Shown: positions 7,556-14,595 of the stretch, piece after piece
How the letters are laid out: each line of letters starts with the position of its first letter
Numbering within the stretch: position 1 is the first letter of the stretch
Assembly: GCA_026419655.1 (NCBI GenBank)
Contig: JANZZA010000104.1
Span: forward strand, 1 to 14,595
Length of the DNA stretch: 14,595 bases
From: Armatimonadota bacterium
GTDB lineage: Bacteria > Armatimonadota > Zipacnadia > Zipacnadales > FEN-943
Reading direction: 5' to 3'
Position numbers and translations under genes: made by a program
The notes under the pieces: generated by a model
The model's input: only the letters and a program-made list of their open reading frames with translations
Database searches by the model: none
What the model was told of the DNA's origin: nothing

Positions 7556-10063
7556 ATGATTCTATGGTTGGCAGGCTTCGCGGTTTTCGGGGTGGCGGCG
7601 ACAGTGGCTCAGGGTGACTTCTACGTGGCACCTAAGGGGAACGACGCCTGGTCCGGGCGACTGGCTGCGCCGAACAGGAGCGGTACAGATGGCCCCTTCA
7701 GGACGCTTCAGCGCGCGCGGGACGCGGTGCGGGCGGAAAAAGGCCGGCCGGGCAAAGGGCCGCTTCGGGTACTGGTGCGCGGCGGCACATACTACCTTGA
7801 CGAGCCGCTTGTTCTCACGCCGGCGGACAGCGGCACCGCCCAGCGGCCCGTCATCTACGCCGCCCATCCCGGCGAGAAGCCCGTCATAAGCGGCGGCCGG
7901 CCGGTGACGGGCTGGCGCAAAGTGCCTGGGAGGTTGTACGCGGCGCGGCTGGGTTGGGTGCCGAAAACTAATGGCCGGTACTGTCTTCTCCTGGTCGGCG
8001 ATGAGCTTCAGATACGCGCTCGCCATCCCAACTATGACCCAGCTAATCCTCATACGGGCGGGTATCTATTCGTGCGCCAGCCGGCCCACTGGGCGGGCGA
8101 TTTCGGTGCTCGCGTCGGCTCCATCCACAATCCTGGCGATTTCCTCGAGTGGGAAGTGGACGTCCCGGCGGATGGCGAGTATGTCTTCTGGCTGTATTAC
8201 GGCGCTTATAACGGGCCTTTCGGCCGGGAGACCATGGACGACCGCACGCAGTTGACGGTAGACGGCGGGCCGCCGATTCCTCTGCGCGACCTTGCCGACA
8301 CGGGCGACTGGGGTGCTTTTCGATGGGGGCGCTGCGCCGTAAGTTCCCTCGGGGCGGGCCGGCACACTATTCGCTGGACAAACGTCAAGGGCGGCGGCCT
8401 CAACCTTGACGCCTTTGCTCTCTGTGATGACCAGGACTGGCAGCCCGCAGGTAGCGACAACCTGGCCGCGCCGCCAGGCAAACATCTCGTAATCGTTCAG
8501 TGTGAGGCCTTCAGCAAGGCTCAGGGCTCTCAGATGACCGTAGATGGCTACGTTGACCGGACGGGCACGCATATTTACTTCGACAGGGGAGCGCTCAAGG
8601 CCTGGCCGCTATCGCCCGACAAAGAGCTGCACATTTTCGTCTATGAAGGTGGCATCTGCTCGAATTCCGTGGTGCCTGTCGCTTCGATTGACGAAGAGCA
8701 AAGCCTGATGGTCACGGCGCGGCGGCCGGGGGGATATAGGCCTGAGGTGGGCGCAAGATTTTTCGTGGAGGATGTCCGTGAGGCACTGGATTCGCCCGGA
8801 GAATGGTATCTGGACAAAGCTACAGGGGAGCTAACTTACTGGCCCCGGCGAGCAGACTTTACAAAGCAGCCCGCCGTCATCTCAGTGCTCGACCGGCTTA
8901 TTGAGCTGCGCAGCAAACCCGGAGAGCAGCCCGTCGAGTATATTAGCTTCGAGGGGTTCACTTTCACCTGCACGGACTACACGGACGAGCAGGACGACTG
9001 GTACCACAGCGCCTCGGCGGCTATCTGGCTGCGGGCCGCAAGCCACTGCAAGTTTGTGCGCAACCGTTTCGTGAACCTGGGCGGCACAGGCATAGTCATG
9101 GTGGGCAACTGCTGCCACAATGAGGTGACCGACAACGAGTTTTGCTATCTGGGCGCCGGCGGCGTCACAATCAACGGCAATCCCGAAAACAAGCACCTGG
9201 GCTTGGCTGAGCCAGGAAAGCCCGCCGAGCACAACGTCGTCGCCAGAAATCACATCCATCATACAGGAATTACCTTCAAGCACGGCAATCCTGTCTGCCT
9301 CAACTCCGCCGAGAACTGCCTGATCGCCAACAACTATATCCACGACCATCCCCGCCAGGGGATAGTGCTCACCAAGGCCTGCGGCGGCAACCGCATAGAA
9401 TACAACGAGCTGCGCAACAATAGCCTGGAGACTGCCGACACCGGAGCAATCTACACCTATGAAACGCTTCACCTGCCCACGCCAAACATCATCCGCGGCA
9501 ATCTCGTGGTCAACACGGTCGGCCTCGCGACGCGCCAGGACGGCTCCTTTGTGTCGCGGGATTTCTCCTGGGGCATATACATAGACGGCGAGTCGAGCAA
9601 CTGGGTGGTCCGCGACAATGTCGTGGTAGGTGCGTCCTGGGGCCTGGTATTCATCAACGGCGGGCGGAATAACGTGGTTGAAAACAATATCTTTGTGGAC
9701 GGGTGGAAGGGGCAAATCATGTACAGCAACTACTCCACCCGCGGGACGGGCAATATCTTCCGCCGCAACATCGTAGCCTGGTCTGATCCCGAGGTGCCGC
9801 TTTTCCGGCCGGGCGGCTGGGCAAAAGACAAGAACCTTGTGGACGCCGACTATAACCTTTACTGGCACGGCGGCCATCCCATCCCAGAGCTCGACGAGCT
9901 GCGGCAAGCTGGCCTGGACACGCACTCAATCGTGGCCGACCCGCTTTTCGTAAGTCCGGCTCAGGGAGACTACAGGGTGCGTGGTGAGTCGCCTGCGAAA
10001 GCTCTTGGTTTTGAGCCTATTGACACATCCCTCATCGGGCTGCGGCGCTGCAGGGTGAAGTAA
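7556..10063 (+). CDS. Secreted right-handed parallel beta-helix protein, GH141-like
   Basis: 835 residues. MILWLAGFAVFGVAATVAQG is a signal peptide, cleaved near Ala-Gln-Gly. Mature YVAPKGNDAWSG, GPFRTLQRARDAVR and LVRGGTYYLDEPLVLTP (about 22-90) are the usual opening of extracellular beta-helix proteins. GTAQRPVIYAAHPGEKPVISGG completes that first block (about 93-114). Residues about 180-295 look like an inserted CBM6/35-type jelly roll: a GDFLEWEVDVPADGEYVFWL strand set, then DDRTQLTVDGGPPIPL and LNLDAFAL. Parallel beta-helix coils run from about 460 to 745, with repeated N-x-x-NNxI/F turns such as IANNYIHDH, VRDNVV and VENNIFVDG. DTGAIYTYE (628-636) and WGIYIDGESS (672-681) match conserved stretches of GH141-like proteins; Asp628 and Asp677 are possible catalytic acids, by inference. 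It is divergent from the 1445-residue protein, suggesting a shared glycan target. Polysaccharide lyase or non-catalytic roles remain possible. Confidence 0.82.
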   Translation: MILWLAGFAVFGVAATVAQGDFYVAPKGNDAWSGRLAAPNRSGTDGPFRTLQRARDAVRAEKGRPGKGPLRVLVRGGTYYLDEPLVLTPADSGTAQRPVIYAAHPGEKPVISGGRPVTGWRKVPGRLYAARLGWVPKTNGRYCLLLVGDELQIRARHPNYDPANPHTGGYLFVRQPAHWAGDFGARVGSIHNPGDFLEWEVDVPADGEYVFWLYYGAYNGPFGRETMDDRTQLTVDGGPPIPLRDLADTGDWGAFRWGRCAVSSLGAGRHTIRWTNVKGGGLNLDAFALCDDQDWQPAGSDNLAAPPGKHLVIVQCEAFSKAQGSQMTVDGYVDRTGTHIYFDRGALKAWPLSPDKELHIFVYEGGICSNSVVPVASIDEEQSLMVTARRPGGYRPEVGARFFVEDVREALDSPGEWYLDKATGELTYWPRRADFTKQPAVISVLDRLIELRSKPGEQPVEYISFEGFTFTCTDYTDEQDDWYHSASAAIWLRAASHCKFVRNRFVNLGGTGIVMVGNCCHNEVTDNEFCYLGAGGVTINGNPENKHLGLAEPGKPAEHNVVARNHIHHTGITFKHGNPVCLNSAENCLIANNYIHDHPRQGIVLTKACGGNRIEYNELRNNSLETADTGAIYTYETLHLPTPNIIRGNLVVNTVGLATRQDGSFVSRDFSWGIYIDGESSNWVVRDNVVVGASWGLVFINGGRNNVVENNIFVDGWKGQIMYSNYSTRGTGNIFRRNIVAWSDPEVPLFRPGGWAKDKNLVDADYNLYWHGGHPIPELDELRQAGLDTHSIVADPLFVSPAQGDYRVRGESPAKALGFEPIDTSLIGLRRCRVK

Positions 10064-10201
10064 CTGATACTGCAATCGTTCTAAGGCTCGCCGGCGTGAG
10101 CATTGTTTCGGGCAGGCCGTGTGGGGCGGCCCGGTAGGCGGAATGGCCAGAGCCGGCGCACAGCGGCGGCGAAGGCCGAAGGCAGGTATAGCGGTACGGT
10201 C
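10064..10201. other. Intergenic region after the beta-helix gene, weak hairpins only
   Basis: There is no gene here. A short hairpin GGCCG/CGGCC (10115-10119 and 10127-10131) with a seven-base loop is GC-rich and has no T-run, so a terminator for the beta-helix gene is not established. Confidence 0.35.
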
Positions 10202-10232
10202 TTGGAATAAGCCGCGGGTGATATGCTAAAAT
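10202..10232 (+). promoter_or_regulatory. Candidate sigma70-type promoter for the 274-residue secreted protein
   Basis: TTGGAA (10202-10207) and TAAAAT (10227-10232) are separated by 19 bases, which is longer than ideal. An alternative is the extended -10 TGATATGCT at 10219-10227 without a good -35. This is the most AT-rich stretch of the gap and lies 40 bases before the start codon, so a promoter here is plausible but unproved. Confidence 0.35.
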
Positions 10233-10271
10233 CGTCGGCGGGATTACGTGAACACAGGCGAGGTGAGACTC

Positions 10272-11096
10272 ATGCGCAGGGCGGGCGCAGTATTTGCTAT
10301 CGTGCTTCTGGTAGTGGCGGCGGCCGCGTTGGCTCAAGAGGCGCCACAGCTAATGGGTACGGTGACCTTGCGCGGCGGAAAAGCATTGACTGGCAAGATT
10401 CAGCTTGCGGAGTTGGGCGTGGTCGAGGGGGCAGGGATTGGTAATAGCTTGCCTGGCCGCGGCTCCCTGGTGCTCAAGGTAGGCACGGAAACTGTGCGCG
10501 TTACGGGCGATGAGATCGCAAGCATATCGGTGCAGTGGGTGAACACTGGGACTGAGGCCGAACCGCGTTGGGAGATCCAGAAGGTAGTCGTGGCGAAGAG
10601 GGACGGCAGCAAGGTGGAGGGCGCGCCGGACTGGCTACTGCACGCAACTAATGTCTGGGTGGTTACAGCGGACGGGAAGGCTGAGCGAGTGCACGTGTTT
10701 CCCGTCGGCGGCGAGCCGTTTTCGCCCGATAACCTGATTGCCAAGGTGGAACTAGTCGGTGCCGCCCCACCCGGTCAGCCCGCGCCAGTCGTACCAGCAG
10801 CTCCGTCAGCTCCAGCCGCGCCGGCGGAAGAACCCGAGGTTGAGGAAGTGACGCCCGAGGCTGCAGCGCCGATGCCGACTGAGCCTGAGGCCCCTGAAGG
10901 CACCGTGATAGAGGTGCTCCGGCCTCCAGCCGCAGTCGCTCCGGCGCCAGCCGTCAGGCCCGTCGCACCCGGTGAGGTCGTCGGCCAAGGAACCCTATCC
11001 TTCGTCGTAAAATGCCCCGGCTGCGGCCAGTTGCTCAAGGTCATAATTAGCGCCAACGCCGTAACGGTGGAGCACCTGCCGACGCCGGCCGAGTAA
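10272..11096 (+). CDS. Secreted protein of unknown function with Pro/Ala-rich linker and C-terminal CPGCG motif
   Basis: 274 residues. MRRAGAVFAIVLLVVAAAALAQ is a textbook signal peptide, cleaved near residue 21. Residues about 27-85 (GTVTLRGGKALTGKIQL, then VRVTGDEIASI) and about 100-162 (VVVAKRDGSKVEGAPDWLL, then NLIAKVEL) look like two related small beta-barrel units of a kind seen in planctomycete-style secreted proteins. Residues about 164-238 are low complexity, rich in Pro, Ala and Glu, and probably an extended linker. The last part (about 239-266) holds FVVKCPGCGQLLKV, one CxxC pair resembling half of a zinc ribbon. ATG 10272 is preferred over the upstream GTG at 10248 because AGGTGAG lies four bases before it and the signal peptide begins there. 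I do not recognise a named family. It is followed by a perfect hairpin and then tyrS. Confidence 0.78.
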   Translation: MRRAGAVFAIVLLVVAAAALAQEAPQLMGTVTLRGGKALTGKIQLAELGVVEGAGIGNSLPGRGSLVLKVGTETVRVTGDEIASISVQWVNTGTEAEPRWEIQKVVVAKRDGSKVEGAPDWLLHATNVWVVTADGKAERVHVFPVGGEPFSPDNLIAKVELVGAAPPGQPAPVVPAAPSAPAAPAEEPEVEEVTPEAAAPMPTEPEAPEGTVIEVLRPPAAVAPAPAVRPVAPGEVVGQGTLSFVVKCPGCGQLLKVIISANAVTVEHLPTPAE

Positions 11097-11165
11097 AGGC
11101 CCGCGGCAGCAGGCCCAGAGACTGACGTGCTCGGGCCCGGCCGAGTGTTCATGAGCTTAGGTGAT

Positions 11166-11200
11166 GCCTCGCCGCGGTCGTCGGTGGGCCGCGGCGAGGC
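11166..11200 (+). terminator. Perfect 12-base-pair hairpin between the 274-residue protein gene and tyrS
   Basis: GCCTCGCCGCGG (11166-11177) and CCGCGGCGAGGC (11189-11200) are exact reverse complements around an 11-base loop. It is followed by CGCGTTT, a poor T-run. It starts 70 bases past the stop of the upstream gene and ends 49 bases before the preferred tyrS start. A factor-independent stop is possible but the weak T-run makes it uncertain; a role in the tyrS leader is the alternative. Confidence 0.5.
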
Positions 11201-11237
11201 CGCGTTTAGCACGCCACCATGAGCGTGTCATCTGTAC

Positions 11238-11243
11238 GAGGGG
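11238..11243 (+). promoter_or_regulatory. Ribosome binding site deciding the tyrS start
   Basis: GAGGGG lies five bases before ATG 11249. The upstream in-frame ATG at 11219 has no such site, and its ten extra codons lie outside the usual family N-terminus. Confidence 0.6.
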
Positions 11244-11248
11244 TAGCC

Positions 11249-12466
11249 ATGACGCCTGAACAACAGCTTGAAACGCTTACGCGTGGCGCTGTAGACGTGG
11301 TTTCTCGTGAGGAACTATTGGAGAAACTGCGGCGCGGCAAGCCCCTGCGCATAAAATACGGGGCCGACCCAAGCGCGCCTGACCTTCACCTCGGCCACAG
11401 CGTCCCCCTGTGGCGCCTCCGCCGCTTCCAGGACCTGGGCCATACCATCGTTTTCATCATAGGCGACTTCACTGGCCGCATCGGCGACCCGTCAGGTCGC
11501 TCCCGCACCCGTCCCATGCTCTCCGAAGAAGAGGTCAGGGCCAATGCCGCCACCTACGCTGCCCAGGTTGGAAAAATCCTCGACATCTCGCGTTGTGAGA
11601 TTGTCTACAACAGCCAGTGGTTCTCGGAGATGGCCGCCGACGGCCTCCTGCGCCTGGCCGCTCGCTATACCGTCGCCCGAATGTTAGAGCGCGACGATTT
11701 CGCCAAGCGTATGGGCGCCGAAGCCCCCGTCGCTATAGTCGAGCTCCTGTATCCGCTGATTCAGGCCTACGACTCGGTAATGGTGCGGGCGGACGTGGAA
11801 GTTGGCGGCACGGACCAGCTATTCAACATGCTCGTGGGTCGGGACATCATGCGAGCTTACGATATGGAGCCCCAGGTCGTTATGACCTGGCCCCTGCTCG
11901 TGGGCACCGACGGCCATGAGAAGATGAGCAAGTCCCTCGGAAACTATATCGGCGTGACCGACCCGCCGGGGGAAATGTTCGGCAAGCTCATGTCCATACC
12001 CGACGCCCTGCTGCCGCAGTACCTCGAACTTCTCGTGGAGATGCCCGCGGAAGAGATTGCCCAGCTTCAGCAGGATATGGCCGCCGGTGCCGTTAACCCG
12101 CGCGATATCAAGGACGAAATGGCGCGGCGCATCGTGGCCCTGTATCACGGCGAAGAGGCCGCCCAGCAAGCGTCCGAAGAATTCCGGCGTGTCTTCTCCC
12201 AGCGGGAATTGCCGTCGGACATGCCCGAAATCGCTGTCTCGGCCGGCGACCTGGTCAGCGGCAAAATCTGGCTGGTTCGGCTCACCACGGTGGCCGGCTT
12301 CGCACCGTCAAATTCCGAGGCCCGTCGGCTCATCCGTCAAGGCGCGGTTAGCATCAACGACCAGATAATCACTGACGAGAACGCCGAGGTAGAAGTGCGA
12401 ACAGGAGATGTCCTTCGGGTCGGAAAGCGCCGCTTCGGCCGGATCACGGTGAAGCCGGGCGACTGA
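11249..12466 (+). CDS. tyrS: Tyrosyl-tRNA synthetase
   Basis: 405 residues, the usual length for a bacterial TyrRS. It joins tyrosine to tRNA-Tyr in the cytoplasm. The class I Rossmann fold carries HLGH (47-50), preceded by IKYGADPSAPDL, then IGDFTGRIGDPSGRS, GGTDQLFNM (186-194) and the KMSKS loop (225-229). A C-terminal S4 RNA-binding domain spans about 345-400 (FAPSNSEARRLIRQGAVSIN). HLGH together with KMSKS places it in the TyrZ-like bacterial subgroup rather than the HIGH/KFGKS type of the E. coli enzyme. An in-frame ATG at 11219 would add ten residues. No T-box leader is visible: the upstream hairpin lacks a T-box sequence. The gene faces the MoxR gene across a repeat-rich gap. Confidence 0.97.
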   Translation: MTPEQQLETLTRGAVDVVSREELLEKLRRGKPLRIKYGADPSAPDLHLGHSVPLWRLRRFQDLGHTIVFIIGDFTGRIGDPSGRSRTRPMLSEEEVRANAATYAAQVGKILDISRCEIVYNSQWFSEMAADGLLRLAARYTVARMLERDDFAKRMGAEAPVAIVELLYPLIQAYDSVMVRADVEVGGTDQLFNMLVGRDIMRAYDMEPQVVMTWPLLVGTDGHEKMSKSLGNYIGVTDPPGEMFGKLMSIPDALLPQYLELLVEMPAEEIAQLQQDMAAGAVNPRDIKDEMARRIVALYHGEEAAQQASEEFRRVFSQRELPSDMPEIAVSAGDLVSGKIWLVRLTTVAGFAPSNSEARRLIRQGAVSINDQIITDENAEVEVRTGDVLRVGKRRFGRITVKPGD

Positions 12467-13010
12467 CAGCTCTGCGGGCGCCCATGATTGCTTCGCCTCG
12501 GCACGTCCGGGCCGCGATACACGGCAGCATGCAAAGGGGCAACTAGTGGCGCCGCGCCTGCGCACGTGTGTTTTGCCTTGGGCTGCTCCCTAAGCAGCAG
12601 CCCCATGACCGCTGCTCCCGCGCGCATGTGGTTTGCCCTTGGAAGGCCCCTGCCCCGAGGGCAACGCGGGCGCTGCCCGCGCACGTGTGGTTTGCCCTTC
12701 CCGTGCGGACTGCTTCGCCGTAAGGCCTGCGCGCTGCCCCGGCACGTGTGGTTCGCCCACAAATTCCGGGCTGGTTTTACACGCAGGGCCGGCGTGTCTC
12801 TGTACGTGCAGGCTGCCCCAGGAGCCGGTCCACATCAAGCCCCTCCATTGGGCCGTGCGTCGATGCGTCTGGGCCGTGCCGGAGGCAGCCATGGCCCTCC
12901 GGAGGATGGGGTTCAGAATTCACGACCCCGGGGATGGAACCTCGACTGTGGAGCCCTGACGACCCAGGCAGGGTTTGATGCATCCGCGTGCCCGATGCGC
13001 TGTGAAGCCG
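12467..13010. other. 544-base non-coding region between convergent genes
   Basis: This gap lies between the stops of tyrS and the MoxR gene. Its first 350 bases carry the 60-base periodic array. The rest (12830-13010) holds a hairpin CCGGAGG/CCTCCGG (12879-12885 and 12896-12902, 10-base loop) and a direct repeat GGGCCGTGC (about 12850 and 12871). No frame has both a plausible start and a natural amino-acid composition, and no rRNA or tRNA motif is seen. Confidence 0.6.
12500..12820. repeat. Degenerate tandem array, period about 60 bases, core GCACGTGTGGTTTGCCC
   Basis: The core trinucleotide register falls at 12504, 12565, 12625, 12684, 12745 and 12805, so the spacings are 61, 60, 59, 61 and 60. 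The best units are 12681-12698 (GCACGTGTGGTTTGCCCT) and 12742-12757 (GCACGTGTGGTTCGCC), each preceded by GCTGCCC; 12562-12577 and 12624-12639 carry one or two changes, and the end units at 12500 and 12803 are weak. Between cores are different hairpins: GGGCTGCT/AGCAGCCC (12580-12587, 12596-12603), TTGCCCTTGG/CCGAGGGCAA (12633-12642, 12655-12664) and CGCGGGC/GCCCGCG (12665-12671, 12675-12681). Confidence 0.7.
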
Positions 13011-13971
<961 letters not shown>

Positions 13972-13979
<8 letters not shown>

Positions 13980-14595
13980 GCTGCTTTCTCTCCTTTGCGA
14001 TGGCCGAAAGGTCAGCAGCCAGTTTCAGCATTTGGTGGCGGCCTACCGCTGGCGCTTGTAAGACAACCTCCAGCGTCCTCAAAGTGTCTTCCAGACGGTC
14101 GGCGACGGCGAGGCCGCGGCGGCGCGCTGCCTCGCCGAAGACTTCTGGTGGCGCCTGGGGCGGCACGCCCAGCCGGGCGCTCCATGCCCGCCGCGCGCCC
14201 CGGCCAAGCATTTCCAGGGCCGCCTTGTTCATGCCCGCTCGCTGATAAAGCCAAGCCACGGCGCGGACATACTCGCTGACGGTCCTCCTCGGGCGTTCTC
14301 GAAAGGCTCTTGCCCGTCCCATGCGCAACATTCCTGCGCCGACGTAAAAAGCTAAGGCCGCCAACAGAGTCCACAGGGCTGCATCTATTGCCCGCCGCGC
14401 CCGGCCAGCTTCTCCGAGCTGTTCGTACCTCGCCAGGCCATGGTGATACTCGTCGAAGGCCAGACGCGCTGGCGCGTCGGGCAACAGTATAGCTGCCGCG
14501 AGCAGGGCGTTGTCGGCCTCGCCCAGGTACTTGTTAGATAGGATGTTGGCATCGCCCAGGACATCTATTCGGCCCTGGCCGAGGGACATTGCCAG
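13972..14595 (-). CDS. DUF4350-like membrane protein, C-terminal part (cut by window end)
   Basis: The reading frame is open to the right edge, so the true start lies outside the window; the Met at 14589 is internal. Visible residues begin LA-MSLGQGRIDVLGDANILSNKYLG. With ADNALLAAAILL and LAFDEYHHG this is typical of the end of the DUF4350 domain. One membrane segment follows (about 68-90 from that Met, LWTLLAALAFYVGAGMLRM), then an Arg-rich stretch and a helical cytoplasmic tail ending KERKQHG. DUF4350 proteins are usually encoded beside MoxR and DUF58 genes; the molecular role is unknown. The stop TGA lies inside the start of the MoxR gene. Confidence 0.75.

Noticed and set aside
8882..9925. 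347-residue leftward frame within the beta-helix gene
   Set aside because: It lies wholly inside the repeat-coil region of a well-supported gene and has no start signals; it mirrors the codon bias of the sense strand.
11097..11248. T-box riboswitch upstream of tyrS
   Set aside because: No T-box consensus, no long antiterminator alternative and too short a leader; only a simple hairpin is present.
12337..12762. Leftward frame encoding repeats such as ANHTCRG, KPHVRGQ and KHTCAG
   Set aside because: The repeats arise from the 60-base DNA array. Spacings of 59 and 61 put the units in different frames, so the peptide repeat is not conserved as protein. No ribosome binding site is seen.
12500..12820. 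CRISPR array
   Set aside because: The cores are short and degenerate, the intervals contain hairpins of their own, and no cas gene is nearby.

Overview
This is a GC-rich bacterial window with long protein-coding genes, several secreted proteins and Shine-Dalgarno-led starts. Large secreted carbohydrate-active enzymes, a parallel beta-helix protein, a DUF4350/MoxR pair and abundant intergenic palindromes suggest an environmental bacterium of the Armatimonadota, Planctomycetota or Hydrogenedentota kind. That placement is an inference from gene style only; no rRNA or tRNA gene is visible to settle it.

Positions 1-10063 hold a carbohydrate block. Two genes read leftward: a 1445-residue secreted multidomain protein with a probable glycosidase-like barrel (2683-7020), then a family 2 glycoside hydrolase (200-2491). 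A third gene reads rightward from the same 535-base divergent region: a secreted right-handed parallel beta-helix protein resembling GH141-type enzymes, with a carbohydrate-binding-like insert (7556-10063). Together they could act outside the cytoplasm on one complex glycan. No transporter, sensor or regulator lies in the window, so the link rests on proximity and on similar domain types.

The intergenic DNA of this block is unusual. A composite palindromic repeat occurs in two inverted copies that bracket the 1445-residue gene (2531-2664 and 7080-7200). A third, partial copy lies at 7391-7451. Between the second and third copies is a 115-base element with 21-base perfect terminal inverted repeats (7269-7383).

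Positions 10064-12466 hold a small secreted protein with a Pro/Ala-rich linker and a C-terminal CPGCG motif (10272-11096), a 12-base-pair perfect hairpin, and tyrosyl-tRNA synthetase tyrS (11249-12466).

Positions 12467-13010 are a 544-base non-coding stretch between convergent genes. It contains a degenerate array with a period of about 60 bases, centred on GCACGTGTGGTTTGCCC. Leftward genes follow from the right edge: the C-terminal part of a DUF4350-like membrane protein (cut by the window end), overlapping by 8 bases a MoxR-family AAA+ ATPase.

The best candidates for something undescribed are the 1445-residue protein, the inverted composite repeats around it, the 115-base inverted-repeat element and the 60-base periodic array.
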